Part shown: positions 49,320 to 59,637 of the stretch, one piece after another
Layout: every line of letters begins with the position of its first letter
Numbering within the stretch: position 1 is the first letter of the stretch
Source: Drosophila pseudoobscura
Taxonomy: Eukaryota > Arthropoda > Insecta > Diptera > Drosophilidae
Direction: 5' to 3'
Assembly (NCBI RefSeq): GCF_009870125.1
Contig: NC_046681.1
Span: 13,033,001-13,097,000 of the forward strand
DNA length: 64,000 nt
Notes under the pieces: generated by a model
What the model was told of the DNA's origin: nothing
What the model saw: only the letters and a program-made list of their open reading frames with translations
Database searches by the model: none
Translations under genes and position numbers: made by a program

Positions 49320-50170
49320 TCTCTTCTCACGTCCCTCCAGCGAGCATTCATCCAGATCGTTCGAGCAGAGAAGGCGCGGCCTTGAGCCCGAGCCGGCCCG
49401 CAACTGGTAAGGCCTACCTTCTAACAACTTTTGTTTAACTGCAATATCAAGATATTGTATTAGAAACAAATTTAATTTCAATTTTCGTTCGACCAAAACC
49501 CAGAAATACGCATATAGTGTATATGTATTCTGAAGCAGCAATGTGGTCTTTCACCTCTCTCCGGCGGGCATGCATCTGGATTGTTGGAGCAAAGAGGGGT
49601 CGTCCCAGGGACCGGGGCGGCCCGCCACTGGTAAGTCTTCTGTGTTGCCTCTTGCTACCTACTAACCCTTTTTTTAATCGCAGCAAAGACTATGCAATAC
49701 CAAGATATTGCATCAGAAAAAATGTAATTTAAATTTTTGTTCGGACAAAACTCAGAAATACGCATGTAGTTGTGTACATATATGTATATGTGTGTTCTCA
49801 ATCATCAATGTGCTGAATTATGCCCAAGAAATGAAGTTGTTTTTACCATTTTGCGGCCTAGAAGGTTCGTTAGGCGTCGATAAAGACGGAATTTGTTGCT
49901 AAAACATTTTGGAATTGTGCAGCAACTTTGCAGCAAAGACTATGCAATACCAAGATATTGCATCAGAAAAAAATGTAATTTCAATTTTTGGTCGGCCAAA
50001 ACTCAGAAATATGCATGTAGTTGTGTATGTGTGCTCTCAATCATCAATGTGCTGAATCATGCCCAAGAAATGTAGTTGTTTTTCCCATTCTAGAAGGCCT
50101 AGAAGGTTCGTTAGGCCTCGCTAAAGAGGGTATTTGTTGCTAAAACATTTTGGAATTGTGAAGGAGTACG
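49320..50170. repeat. Three degenerate tandem units of about 250 bp
   Basis: The blocks GCAAAGACTATGCAATACCA, then AGATATTGCATCAGAAAA, then AAACTCAGAAATACGCATG start near 49683 and 49931, a spacing of about 248 bp. A more diverged version lies near 49438. A GC-rich block (GCATGCATCTGGATTGTTGG with GGCCCGCCACTGGTAAG) lies near 49563-49630 and has a diverged partner near 49341-49408. Short frames such as KDYAIPRYCIRK arise in the units, but I do not consider them genes. Confidence 0.75.
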
Positions 50171-52078
50171 CTCTTGCTTCTACGGCTTGTCTCTGGTCGA
50201 ATATGTGTATGAGCTCCTCGGGGTATTCAGTTATTTGCTTCGCTCCTAGTGTTACTATTATAAATATTAGTTTCGCGTACTGCATAGGGACACGGTACAC
50301 TGGAAATTATTAGAGAATTATTACTTTCCAAAACTATTAAGAACCCTCAAATCAAAATTAAATTGACCGAATATACTAAAAATAACCATACAAATAGATA
50401 ATATAAATATAAATAATTACAAATACATAAGTACATAAGTAATACAGCATATAGTAATAACTAAAAAGCAACGTAGATACATTTTTTTACTTAACTGAAA
50501 ATGGAAAATTATGCCGCAATATTTACTTCGTCTTTCTTTCTCCAGGGATTTGCGGAAGCATCAATGTACATACATATTCGGTCCTGTTGGCCAACGGTTC
50601 CAGAATAGGTATTAGGTATTAATCCCACACCTTGGCTATGAACACGTTTAGTCACATTTATTTTCTGGGACCACAATTTAGTTCTCGAAACACCACGAGG
50701 AGAAAGAAAAACTGGGACTAGTCTACCGATTGAAAGAAATGGGTTCTCCGGATCTTTCTTTGCCCAATCATTCGCTAATCACCCTGAACGGTTGGTTAAA
50801 TTGTGGGGAGCTCCTTTTCGTTTTAAACCCATTCTTAACATTCTTCTTAAAACCAACATACTTAAAAACTAATTTTGTATTCCCCATACTGAATAATCAG
50901 CACGTATACCTTTTATCAATAATAGGCGGAGCTCGGCAGTATGATTTTAGATTAATTAATTTTGATTATTAACAAACTAGTGCCTGGTTGTAGCAGCAGC
51001 ACAAAAATGAATGTGCCTAGTTTTAAACGCTGAAAAAAGAAATGTTTGCCTATACTTCCGACATCTTGGTATTGTATAGTCCTTGCCGGCAGGCAGCGCA
51101 ATAGCGCGTGTCCCTCGGACTAGTATGTTTTAAGTTTTATACCTCGCTAAGACGGCACACTGTTAAAAGACACACTAACGAAGTGCCATTTCTCCCATTG
51201 ACACGTAGGTGGTACGGGATTGGGGTTATGGGTAGAGTATGTACTATCTAGATCCGCCATATTTCGTATTCCAGCGAATTTCCCATGCTACTGCAATCGA
51301 TAGTGTATAATTTAGTGGTTGTGGAGTGCGACCCTCGAGGAGATAGCGGCAGCTCGAGAAGCGCCATCCCAGATATGTTGATTATGTATTACTTGTCCAA
51401 TTCATTGGGGAGCGATAAGACGACGCCCCCTTGAGATTGTTTAGATGTTTGCCCATGCTAACAGATACATTTCACTCACACGATGAGCCCCCTTGATAGG
51501 AGTACATATGACTACTACTGACTACTGTGCCGTGCCGGCAATTTCCCCGCCTAATTGTTTCTCTCTATTGATAAGGTTTGTTTATTTAGGTTGTGTTTTT
51601 TATGTTTACGGCGCCTTTGTTAGTTGGGATTGTTGTGATGTGCGTAGGAACTCTGTCAGATGAAGCTGTGAAAGTCAGTATTTCATTGACTCGTCAGACC
51701 TTTCCACTAATTGGTACAGACGAATATATACTATGTATACATTCATGCATTGTATCCAATTAGGACATACTTCGCGAATCGCTAAAAATAGGAATGCATG
51801 CATATGTATATATTTGTTCTTCTCTGCGATAATTTGCATGTAAATAAGTTTTTTTTTGCTGTAATCTTTAAGAATGAAACACAAATCTATTTGCGTGTAT
51901 AAATGCAGCATCTGTTTTGTAAATAACCAGTACAAATCTTTATTATTCAATGAAGTTAGTATAAAATGAGTAGTCACAACGAAAATAAATTCAATGAAGG
52001 TCAATAATATATGATACGAATTTAACAAGATCATTTTAGTATATGTCAGCATGCTATGTATTGAAGCTATGACCGAGG

Positions 52079-53446
52079 TTATAAGAACAGCGGACCCAGA
52101 TACGAGAACATGACCCCCGAGAAAATGCCCGTAATCAGCATTGCAGCTGCATACATTCCAGCGGTTGTTTGATACTTTGCATGAACCGTCTGCGGGGCAT
52201 ACATCATGCCCAACGAACTCAAGTAACCCGAGCTGTAGGACATTATGACGGCAATGCCCCAATAGACCCACTCATTGGGGAAGTAGACTTCGAGGGTCCT
52301 GGTCATATCTGGTGGTATATAGTTGCACATGATGAACAGGGGAATGAACACCAGGCGCAGAGCCACCGGAACCACTAGGAACTTCGGACCGGGCCATTGC
52401 ACCCACGAGGTGGTCAGGCTGCCCAGCATGGCGAACACGTTGAATGTGAGGAAACAAGTGAACAAGGTGAAGTAGTCCTTGGAGATGAAAAAGTCCTCGT
52501 CCGAGGCTTTAATGTTCGCGTGGATGGCCGGGAAGACGGAGAGAGTCACAAAGAACGTCAGAAAGATGTTGAAGAGCTGGGGCGATGCCTTCTTAAAGAT
52601 CTGCCAGTAGGGAACATTCAGTTCCGCCCTCGAGTCGGACTTCTTCTCATTGCTCTGGCAGATCTGATCGTAGTGCCTAAAGAATTTGTTTACCGGCAAC
52701 GCGAAATAGGTGTCGAAGCACAGAAGGAGAATCACAATCGCTGTTACAAAATAATAGATGGCCGATGTCCTCTTCGAGTCGAAGAATGCGGTGCAAATGA
52801 TGGACATCACGGTGGTGAAGACCCCACTAATGTTGGATCCCAGGACCACGGCTCCCGTGTACTTGATGGGTAGCGATGCAACGATGCCGTAGATGGTGTT
52901 CTGGTAGATACCATTGCAGATGTTCAGCAGCACAATGCTTACCATGGTGGCCCAGAAGAATATGCCCGGCCACTGAGACGAATCCATCATAGCCAGTACA
53001 ATGGTTACCAGCAGGATGACAACCTCAAAGATGATGCTGTACACTATCCTGCTGGTCAGGTCCCCGCCAAAGTTGACGAAGATGTTCAGCCAGTTGAAGA
53101 GGAGATTGGGAATCTGCGAGGCAAAGCCCATATTCTGCATGAAGGTACTTCTGTAGTTTACCTCCGTGGGTACCGTGTTGTTCGCGCCCAGCTTGAAGTC
53201 CTCGAAGTAGGACTTGGCTGTAATGAACATGTTCCAGGGCATCAGTGTGCCCAGTCCGTGCAGCATAAAGATAAAGAAAACAATCTTGTATCTATCCTTG
53301 GGCGGCAGACCCAGCTTGGCCAGCACCGAGCCCTTTCCATTCGAATCCGCCGGCGGCAGTTCGGACTCCCACGACGGATTTAGTGTCACGGGCTTTGGCG
53401 CCTGCTTGCCAATAAAAGGCAGTTTCTCCGATTTTCCTTCTGCCAT
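52079..53446 (-). CDS. Equilibrative nucleoside transporter (SLC29 family)
   Basis: A single-exon coding region of 455 codons. The N terminus is cytosolic (MAEGKSEKLPFIGKQ). About eleven hydrophobic segments follow, the first containing FMLHGLGTLMPWNMFITA, the ENT-family signature around TM1. A large charged loop between TM6 and TM7 (HYDQICQSNEKKSDSRAELN) is also typical. SYSSGYLSSLGMMYAPQTV matches the conserved late-TM region. The protein carries nucleosides across membranes by facilitated diffusion. Length and sequence fit Drosophila Ent2 better than Ent1 as I remember, but I cannot be sure, so no symbol is given. It diverges from Trm6 across a 950 bp spacer. Confidence 0.93.
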   Translation of the reverse strand: MAEGKSEKLPFIGKQAPKPVTLNPSWESELPPADSNGKGSVLAKLGLPPKDRYKIVFFIFMLHGLGTLMPWNMFITAKSYFEDFKLGANNTVPTEVNYRSTFMQNMGFASQIPNLLFNWLNIFVNFGGDLTSRIVYSIIFEVVILLVTIVLAMMDSSQWPGIFFWATMVSIVLLNICNGIYQNTIYGIVASLPIKYTGAVVLGSNISGVFTTVMSIICTAFFDSKRTSAIYYFVTAIVILLLCFDTYFALPVNKFFRHYDQICQSNEKKSDSRAELNVPYWQIFKKASPQLFNIFLTFFVTLSVFPAIHANIKASDEDFFISKDYFTLFTCFLTFNVFAMLGSLTTSWVQWPGPKFLVVPVALRLVFIPLFIMCNYIPPDMTRTLEVYFPNEWVYWGIAVIMSYSSGYLSSLGMMYAPQTVHAKYQTTAGMYAAAMLITGIFSGVMFSYLGPLFL

Positions 53447-54398
53447 TGCTGCGTGGCTTCTGTTCTGTTCTGCTCGACGCGGCTCTTGTTATGCGGGCGA
53501 TGGCAATTATTGGGGCGTATACCCAAGCACAAAAACTTGCAGGGTCAGTATTTTGTTGTGTAGTGAGGGACGCCAAGCCAGTAGAAGAGCGGGAAGGTTT
53601 GATTTTCCCTTTTCCCCTCTGGAATCTGCGCCTGCTTGTCGACTGGTGTCCGGGGGGTTATGAGATTTCTCGTCACGTGGTCCAATCTTAGGCGGCAATC
53701 GCAATGCCTTCGCAACTATCTGTACCTGATTTCCGCGATTACAAAACAGATTGCAGTCTCAAAGGTTACGTGCTACCCGCTGTAGGCACGCGTTTCTTGT
53801 AATCGCAATGTATTAGAACATCGGAATCGATCGGAATGGAACTACAATGGAGCTGCCACATCAGTGAATAATAAAAAAACACTCTATTTTCAATACAAAT
53901 AAAACAGTTTTCTATGTAACGCAACACTGCTGCAACAGGTGGCAAGGAACTAGAATTAGGAAAAAAAAACAGTGTTTGGCTATCGATCGATATGTCATTA
54001 AGCATCTTCTTCTGAGTCTAAAAGAAGTTTTTTGGATGCAGGACCAGACTGGGATCTAAAGTTTTAGAGGAAGTCTGGCTGGAATGTTATTCAAAATATC
54101 CATCGCATTAAAATCATTTCGATATTTTCCCAAGCCCAGCGCCACTCACTTTGGCAGTAGTGGCGATAGTGGCGCCACTTGATAGTATATACTGTATATA
54201 TACTGTATGGTTAGTGGTGATACTATCAAGTGGCGCCACTATCGCCAACTACAGGTGTCAAACCATCGATGGCACTATCGATAGTAACTGTAGTTGGCAG
54301 CTTTGCAGCACTAGACTAGTCTTCCTCTTCGCGCGGCGGCGTCTTATTTGTGCGATAAAGCACGTTGTTTATTATAATTATTAACGAAAACGGCGACA
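53447..54398. promoter_or_regulatory. Divergent spacer Ent / Trm6
   Basis: Contains the promoters of both genes. Near Trm6 lie a perfect inverted repeat (54161-54247) and a CTATCGATAG DRE-type palindrome at 54275-54284, with ATCGAT at 54265-54270. No exon is recognised. Confidence 0.5.
54161..54247. repeat. Perfect 28 bp inverted repeat (hairpin)
   Basis: The arms at 54161-54188 and 54220-54247 are exact reverse complements around a 31 bp spacer. Each arm contains GATAGTGGCGCCACTTGATA. The spacer is itself repetitive (ATACTGTATATATACTGTAT). The same GATAGTGGCGCCACT core occurs once at 49145-49159. Confidence 0.9.
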
Positions 54399-55774
54399 AT
54401 GAGCACCGATGGGACTACACCCAACATTCAGCTGGGCGACTACATAGTCATACAGCGCCAAAAGTACACAAAGCTGCAGAAATTCGGCAGCTTAGACACG
54501 ACGTCCACATTGGGCAAGGAGACGCTCGAGCTGAAGTCTCTGCTGGATCAGCCATACGGCTCCACGTTCAAGATGTGCGTTAAGGAAACAAAAACAGGAA
54601 AGCGTGGCGCCCAACGCCAGCACACCCTGGAGCTGTGCAGCGACACGGAGCTGAGAAGCACGCGCGAGGTTCTGGGCATCTCCAGCAGTGGAGCCGACAA
54701 TCGTGATATATGCGACAATGGGGAGGCGCAGGCCCTCAAATCCTCAGACATTGAACAGCTGCGCGAGGCCTGCAATGAGTCGAGCAAAATCATTGAGAAG
54801 CTCGTAGAAAACTCTAAGACTTTCCACACCCGCACTGAGTACTCCCAGGAGAAGTACCTCCTGAAAAAGGAGAAAAAGTACTTTGAATATGTCCAGATAC
54901 GACAGCCGACGATACGGCTGATGGTTGACATATTCTATCGACAGGATGCGGAGAAAATCATGGGTATACGCGTGGACACGCTCTCCCAAATCATTTCCTA
55001 CTCTGGAGTCTGCGGCTTTGGCAGCTATTTGCTGTACGAGAGCGGCACCAATGGGCTGCTCCCGGCGGCCATGATGAACTCCATTGGCGCCGGCACTGAG
55101 GGCACCTTGGTGCACATGCATCCCGGGAATGTGCCCCAGAAACAGGCACTGCTCGCTCTGAAACTACCGCTCGAACAGCAGAAACGTTGCGTGTCTGTGA
55201 ATCTATATTCGGTGCTGAGGGAGTTCTATCAGGGAAATGTCGCCCCCTCTATAGATCAAACTGAAGTCGAGGCGGAGGAAACGCTGCCAGAGACGCCCAA
55301 CGAGGAGCAGCCGGAGGCCGTTGAACCGAGCACAAAGAAGCCCAAGCTAGACGAAGCTCCTCTAAGTGGTGAGGGAGTTAATGTTTTCCATGCACCGACT
55401 GATTTCTCATTTATGTACCGTTTGCAGGCAATAACAAAGGCCTCCTGCGGTGGCAGATAGAGAACAAACGAGCGTCCGCGCTGATGCACGGAAAGTTCGA
55501 CAGCCTGGTGGTGGCAGCTAAAGAGCATCCATCAAGCATACTGCAGGCCCTCCTGCCCCTTGTGAGGCCCTCGCGACCCGTTGTTGTCTTCAGCACCTGC
55601 AAGGAGCTGCTGCAGGAAACCTACATGGAGCTAAAGACCTCCGGCAAGGTCACCGCTCTGCACGTGACCTCGAATTGGTTGCGCACCTATCAAATACTTC
55701 CGAATCGCACGCATCCGGAGGTGAATATGAGTGGCAATAGCGGCTACCTCCTGACGGGCTTTACCCTAAAGTAA
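54399..55774 (+). CDS. Trmt6: tRNA (adenine-58-N1) methyltransferase non-catalytic subunit Trm6/TRMT6
   Basis: Two exons (54399-55368, 55428-55774) give 438 codons. The N terminus (IQLGDYIVIQRQKYTKL) and the segments GKETLELKSLLDQPYGSTF and KKYFEYVQIRQPTIRL are typical of Trm6. Trm6 forms a heterotetramer with the catalytic Trm61 and binds the tRNA for m1A58 methylation in the nucleus. The S-adenosylmethionine pocket is degenerate in this family. An acidic linker (about 290-325) is followed by a C-terminal Rossmann-like part (SLVVAAKEHPSSILQALLPL). The fly counterpart is CG9596. It converges on COX5BL with about 200 bp between stops. Confidence 0.93.
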
Positions 55775-55973
55775 AGTAGAGAGTAATGCGGCAGACGAAA
55801 TATACATGTAAGCATTTGTTTTTGATAATATCATGTTTTATCAATGGTTTACAATGCTCGGTGTGTGCGTGGACCCGTGTAAAGTTAAATGGGAGAAAGG
55901 ACCTGTGTACGCTGAATGGCAGACGGTGTTCAGAGTGTGCGTTGGAGTGTGTTGTGTGGTTGGTTGTTTCTCA

Positions 55974-56496
55974 CTAAACGGGTGGCACTTTCTTCAGCAC
56001 AAAGTAGTGCCCGCATTCGCAACGCTTCGGTGGTCCCTCCTCTAGCCACATCCACTTGGCGAAACGGTCGTCCAGGCACAGGCAGCCCACGAGGCGACCA
56101 TCAAATGCCGAGGGTATCTCGGTAGGATCGTTCAGCCTGCCAGAGCCCCGCTTTAGAATCTTGCCTAGACCCCAGGGATCACCGCAGCCCTGCTCCTTCA
56201 GCTGCATCTCACGCTTAGCGATACCGGTGGCCAGTTCCATGTCATCGGCCATTTCTGACGGGTGGGTTGTGGCTTGAGCTCTGTTCTTTTATCTCAGGCT
56301 GCACCAGCAGGTTCCACTTACCCGCCTTTAGTACTGGAGTTGTGGAGATTGCTCGTGCGGCAGCGGTATCGGTCCACTTCTTCAGTCCCACGCGCTGCAG
56401 CAGGGAACTGAGTTTTCCCTTGCGCTGCACCAATTGCGAGACGAGTCGTTTGGAGGCGGTCTGAGCCTTCAACAGACGTGCCAAATACGATGACAT
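55974..56496 (-). CDS. COX5BL: Cytochrome c oxidase subunit 5B-like protein
   Basis: Two minus-strand exons (56322-56496, 55974-56254) give 151 codons. The N terminus (MSSYLARLLKAQTASKRLVS onward, about 55 residues) is basic and hydroxylated like a mitochondrial targeting peptide and is longer than in COX5B. The core MADDMELATGIAKRE..IPSAFDGRLVGCLC parallels COX5B. Zinc-ligand candidates are CLC and CEC (GCLCLDD and KRCECGHYF). D. melanogaster has the same adjacent pair COX5B/COX5BL. The paralogue could be a tissue-biased, possibly testis, version; that is inference. It is an accessory subunit of complex IV in the inner mitochondrial membrane. Confidence 0.9.
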
Positions 56497-56991
56497 TCTG
56501 ACGAAAATAGCAATTTACTCACGGAATATCTCAAAAATAATTTTTTTTTGTTTTGCTTGGGAGTGAAAGTTGTCTGTTTCACAGTTTCGAATGGAATGAT
56601 TCTAAACAGTCGATAGGACACATTCGTTTGGTTGTAAAGTAGGGCCTACTGGGATCTAAAATTTTTTCATCGCTTCATTGAGACGCATTTCCGATTTACT
56701 TTCGCTCAAAATCACTTTGTTGCCTTTATTGTTCATTTATCTGATATACTTAAGCATCGCTCCTTGGATTAACGTTGACTGCGGTGGAAATGAAAGATTT
56801 AAAAGTGAAAACGGGAAGAGCTGCTGCCTGCCCCCTTGATCACCGCCGAGGTTGGTTATTTGGTTGTTTTTTCTGGATTTGATGTCTGTTTTTATTTGGA
56901 CAGCTAAGGTGTTGGTTGACTTTTAGCTTAGTAGTTGTTGTGTGGTGTGTTCTTGTTATTAATTGGTTTATTTAATTAATTAATAATAACT

Positions 56992-57938
56992 TTAAACAGC
57001 TGCCTTCTCCACCAGCTTGAACCAATGGCCGCACTCGCAACGCTTCTGGTTGCCCTTCTGCAGCCACATCCATTGCACGTATGTCTGATCCTCTTCGCCT
57101 GCAAAATAAAGTTGGAATAAAGTTAGTATGGGTTTCCTTGTTTCGGGATGGCATTTACTCACAGATGCAGCCAACAATTCTGGCATCGAAGGCCGATGGA
57201 ATCAAGTTGGGGTTCTCCTTGGTGCCAGCACCGCGCTTGAACACCTTCATGTCGAAGGGATTCTCATTGCCGGCGGCTTTGGCGAGCAGCTCACGCTTCT
57301 CGATACCCGTGGCATGCTCCAAGGGGTCGTTCATCACTGCAATTGGAAATGGAATGGCAATTAACTGATTGTGTCCTCGATTGATAAGCTTCTTCGTCTG
57401 CGACTCGGATCAGCTGTGCAGCAGCGATCCGGCCCGAGGTTACATAAACGGCAAACGCCCGAACCTCTGCGGCTGTGTCATCGGCTAACTATTAGATGTC
57501 ATTAGCTTAGCCCCCGATAGAGTTACAGTGCAGAGTCGAGGTGCGAACTGCGTATCGCTGCCGTTCCGTTGCCGTCTCGTCTTTCCCCCCACCGTGTGTA
57601 CATAAAACACATTTCCCTGCGCATAGTTATTACATAACCTCCCCAACGAAGCAGGCGCATTTTCAATTGCCAAAAACTGCTGCTCCAGATGCAGGGGGCT
57701 GCCGCAGACTGTGTTCTGGCATTGCATTGGTTGTCATATTATGCAATCCTAGCCATGAAACTCGGACGCAGAAGTGCCTTCACACCAAAATCTACACACC
57801 ACGACGGGCGGACGTGACGGCAGCGCAGGGGATTTCGGTTTAATTTCTGCACTTACTTTTGCAAAAACGCACGGGCGCGTATGTAACATTTTGGCGTGCA
57901 GCGGCACGAAGCGCCATGCGTCCACAGATCGATGCCAT
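56992..57938 (-). CDS. COX5B: Cytochrome c oxidase subunit 5B
   Basis: Three minus-strand exons (57857-57938, 57163-57336, 56992-57098) give 120 codons. The first exon is only 82 bp and lies beyond a 520 bp intron. It encodes MASICGRMALRAAARQNV, the mitochondrial leader, and its phase joins to MMNDPLEHATGIEKREL. A second in-frame ATG (MALRAAAR) is a possible start, but the upstream one agrees with the D. melanogaster leader as I remember it. The mature part has the zinc cysteines CIC (GCICEED) and CEC (RCECGHWF). It is an accessory subunit on the matrix side of complex IV and is head-to-head with IFT52. Confidence 0.93.
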
Positions 57939-58208
57939 AGTTCGTTTCGCGAAAATTTGTGGTTCCTAAAAATTGAACACCAAAAATTCTTTCGTAATTT
58001 TTCACACAGCGAGATTTAAGGACAGTGTGCAGCAGTACCGCGATGGCAGGTGTTGTGAAACGTTCCACAGTGTTCAGAGGTTACCAGACTGGCAGGAAAC
58101 TGTGCTGCCACTTGAACCGCTAGGTGGCGCACAGTTGTCCGGGCAACGGAAAAATGCAAAACAACGCAAAACAAGCAAAAGGAAATTTATTATAATCTGA
58201 GAGTAAAG
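57939..58208. promoter_or_regulatory. Bidirectional promoter COX5B / IFT52
   Basis: Only 270 bp separate the two start codons, so the genes share a promoter region. No TATA box is evident at a proper distance. This pairs a housekeeping mitochondrial gene with a cilium gene. Confidence 0.55.
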
Positions 58209-59637
58209 ATGTCCAATAAACCCATTATCTGCTTTGATACATCCAAAAATGAGCGATTTCAAATATCGGACAACTATAAAATGCTTCACCGCAAGCTGAA
58301 GGCCAACTGGAACGTGGAACAGTCAGTATAAAGGCAAAAGATTCGAATTTGAATGGTAAACAAACAATATTGAACACCCTTAGAAGCGATGCCGAACTGC
58401 AAAAAGGGCACCTTTCGCGTGCCAAGGTATTCGTCCTGGCTGGCCCCCAGGATCGCTTCACCGAGGATGAGTTCGAAGTGCTCAAACACTATGTGGAGGT
58501 GGACGGAGGCAGTCTGTTGGTTCTCCTTGGCGAGGGCGGCGAACAGGAGTTCAACACGAACGTGAATTTTTTTCTGGAGCAGTACGGGATCTACATCAAC
58601 GGGGACAATGTGGTGCGACCGCACTACTACAAGAATTTTCATCCCAAAGAGTGCATTGTGGGTGGTGGAGTGGTCTGCGAGTCCATGTGGCGGCACCTCA
58701 TCAAGCTGGACATTGAGAAGGTCGACTACGACTTCAGCGACGAGAAGTACAAGATACACTTTCAGTATCCCTACGGAGCCACCCTGAATGTCTCCGAGCC
58801 GGCCAATGTCCTGCTCACCACAGGCCCCGTAGTGTATCCCTTCAATCGTCCACTGGCGGGCTACTATACCAATGGCAAAGGCGGGAAGATCCTGGCCATT
58901 GGCTCGGGCTACATCTGGCATGATAAGTATTTGCAGGACAAGACGAATGACGCCATGCTGGAGTATATATTGAAGCTCTTGGGAGGAGATGGGATAAGCT
59001 ACACGCACTTGGACTTTAACGATGTGGAGGTGAGCGGAGAAAGCTGTGTGTGGAGTGTACACCTAGTGCTAACTCTTGATTCCGTCTGCAGCTCAGCGAC
59101 AACAAACACTTTACGGATCTGGCCTTCCTGGCGGACATGCCCAAGGCCTGTCTGATCGACTCGATCGGCACCGAAATGCCCACGGACTTCAAGCAAATGT
59201 TCGACATGGAGATGTGCGCGCTGAGCAACCGCCTGCTGAAGGATGTCATCGATACGTACGAGCAACTGCACGTGAAATACGAGCCGCTGAGGATCATCAA
59301 GCCGCAGTTTGAGATCCCATTGCCCAACCTCCAGTTGGCCACATTTCCGCCCATCTTCAGCGAGCCGCCAGCCCCACCGCTGGAGCTGTACGATCTGGAT
59401 GAGACCTTCAGTGGGGCACGCTCACAGTTGGCACACATGACGGGCCAGTGCCTGCAGGCCCTCCAGTCCAAGGAGCCAGCGCGGCGCAGCCTCAACCAAC
59501 GGGAACTGGAAAACTACGTGAAAGAGTGCGCCAGGATAACGGCCATTGTGGAGGAACAGCAAGACATGCCAGCCCGCGAAATACTCAACATTGTGGCCCG
59601 CCAGATAGTCAGCTACAGGCCATATGCGGAGGATTAG
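58209..59637 (+). CDS. IFT52: Intraflagellar transport protein 52 (osm-6)
   Basis: Three exons (58209-58321, 58384-59029, 59092-59637) give 434 codons, close to human IFT52 (437). The 62 bp first intron was placed by joining NWNVEQ to SDAELQKGHLSRAK. The family GIFT domain is visible: KVFVLAGPQDRFTEDEFEVL, LVLLGEGGEQEFNTNVNFFL, YYKNFHPKECIVGGGV and VYPFNRPLAGYYTNGKGGK. The central region carries PQFEIPLPNLQLATFPPIF and PPPLELYDLDETF-like segments that bind IFT88/46 in other species. It is a core IFT-B subunit needed for sensory cilia; in flies that means sensory neurons. It corresponds to fly osm-6 (CG9595), next to CG9596 and the COX5B pair, in agreement with the neighbours here. Confidence 0.96.

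Larger units (their letters stand above)
48002..52078. other. Repeat-rich gene-free region, candidate rearrangement junction
   Basis: Four kilobases with no credible gene. It contains a dispersed-repeat fragment (48.93-49.14 kb), tandem units of about 250 bp (49.32-50.17 kb) and an inverted echo of part of those units near 51.06 kb. As I recall, the genes on either side belong to separate D. melanogaster 2L regions. Confidence 0.5.

Noticed and set aside
49517-49732. Short frames with KDYAIPRYCIRK and RGRPRDRGGPP peptides in the 250 bp tandem units
   Set aside because: They recur only because the DNA is repeated, have no consistent frame between units and no recognisable domain.
51675-52271. 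198-codon minus-strand frame overlapping the end of the transporter gene
   Set aside because: Its N-terminal part overlaps the transporter's last coding exon in another frame, and the rest is AT-rich 3' flank with no domain.
58286-59062. 258-codon frame antisense to IFT52 exon 2
   Set aside because: Shadow of the sense codons; the sense exon has a strong family match and splice support.
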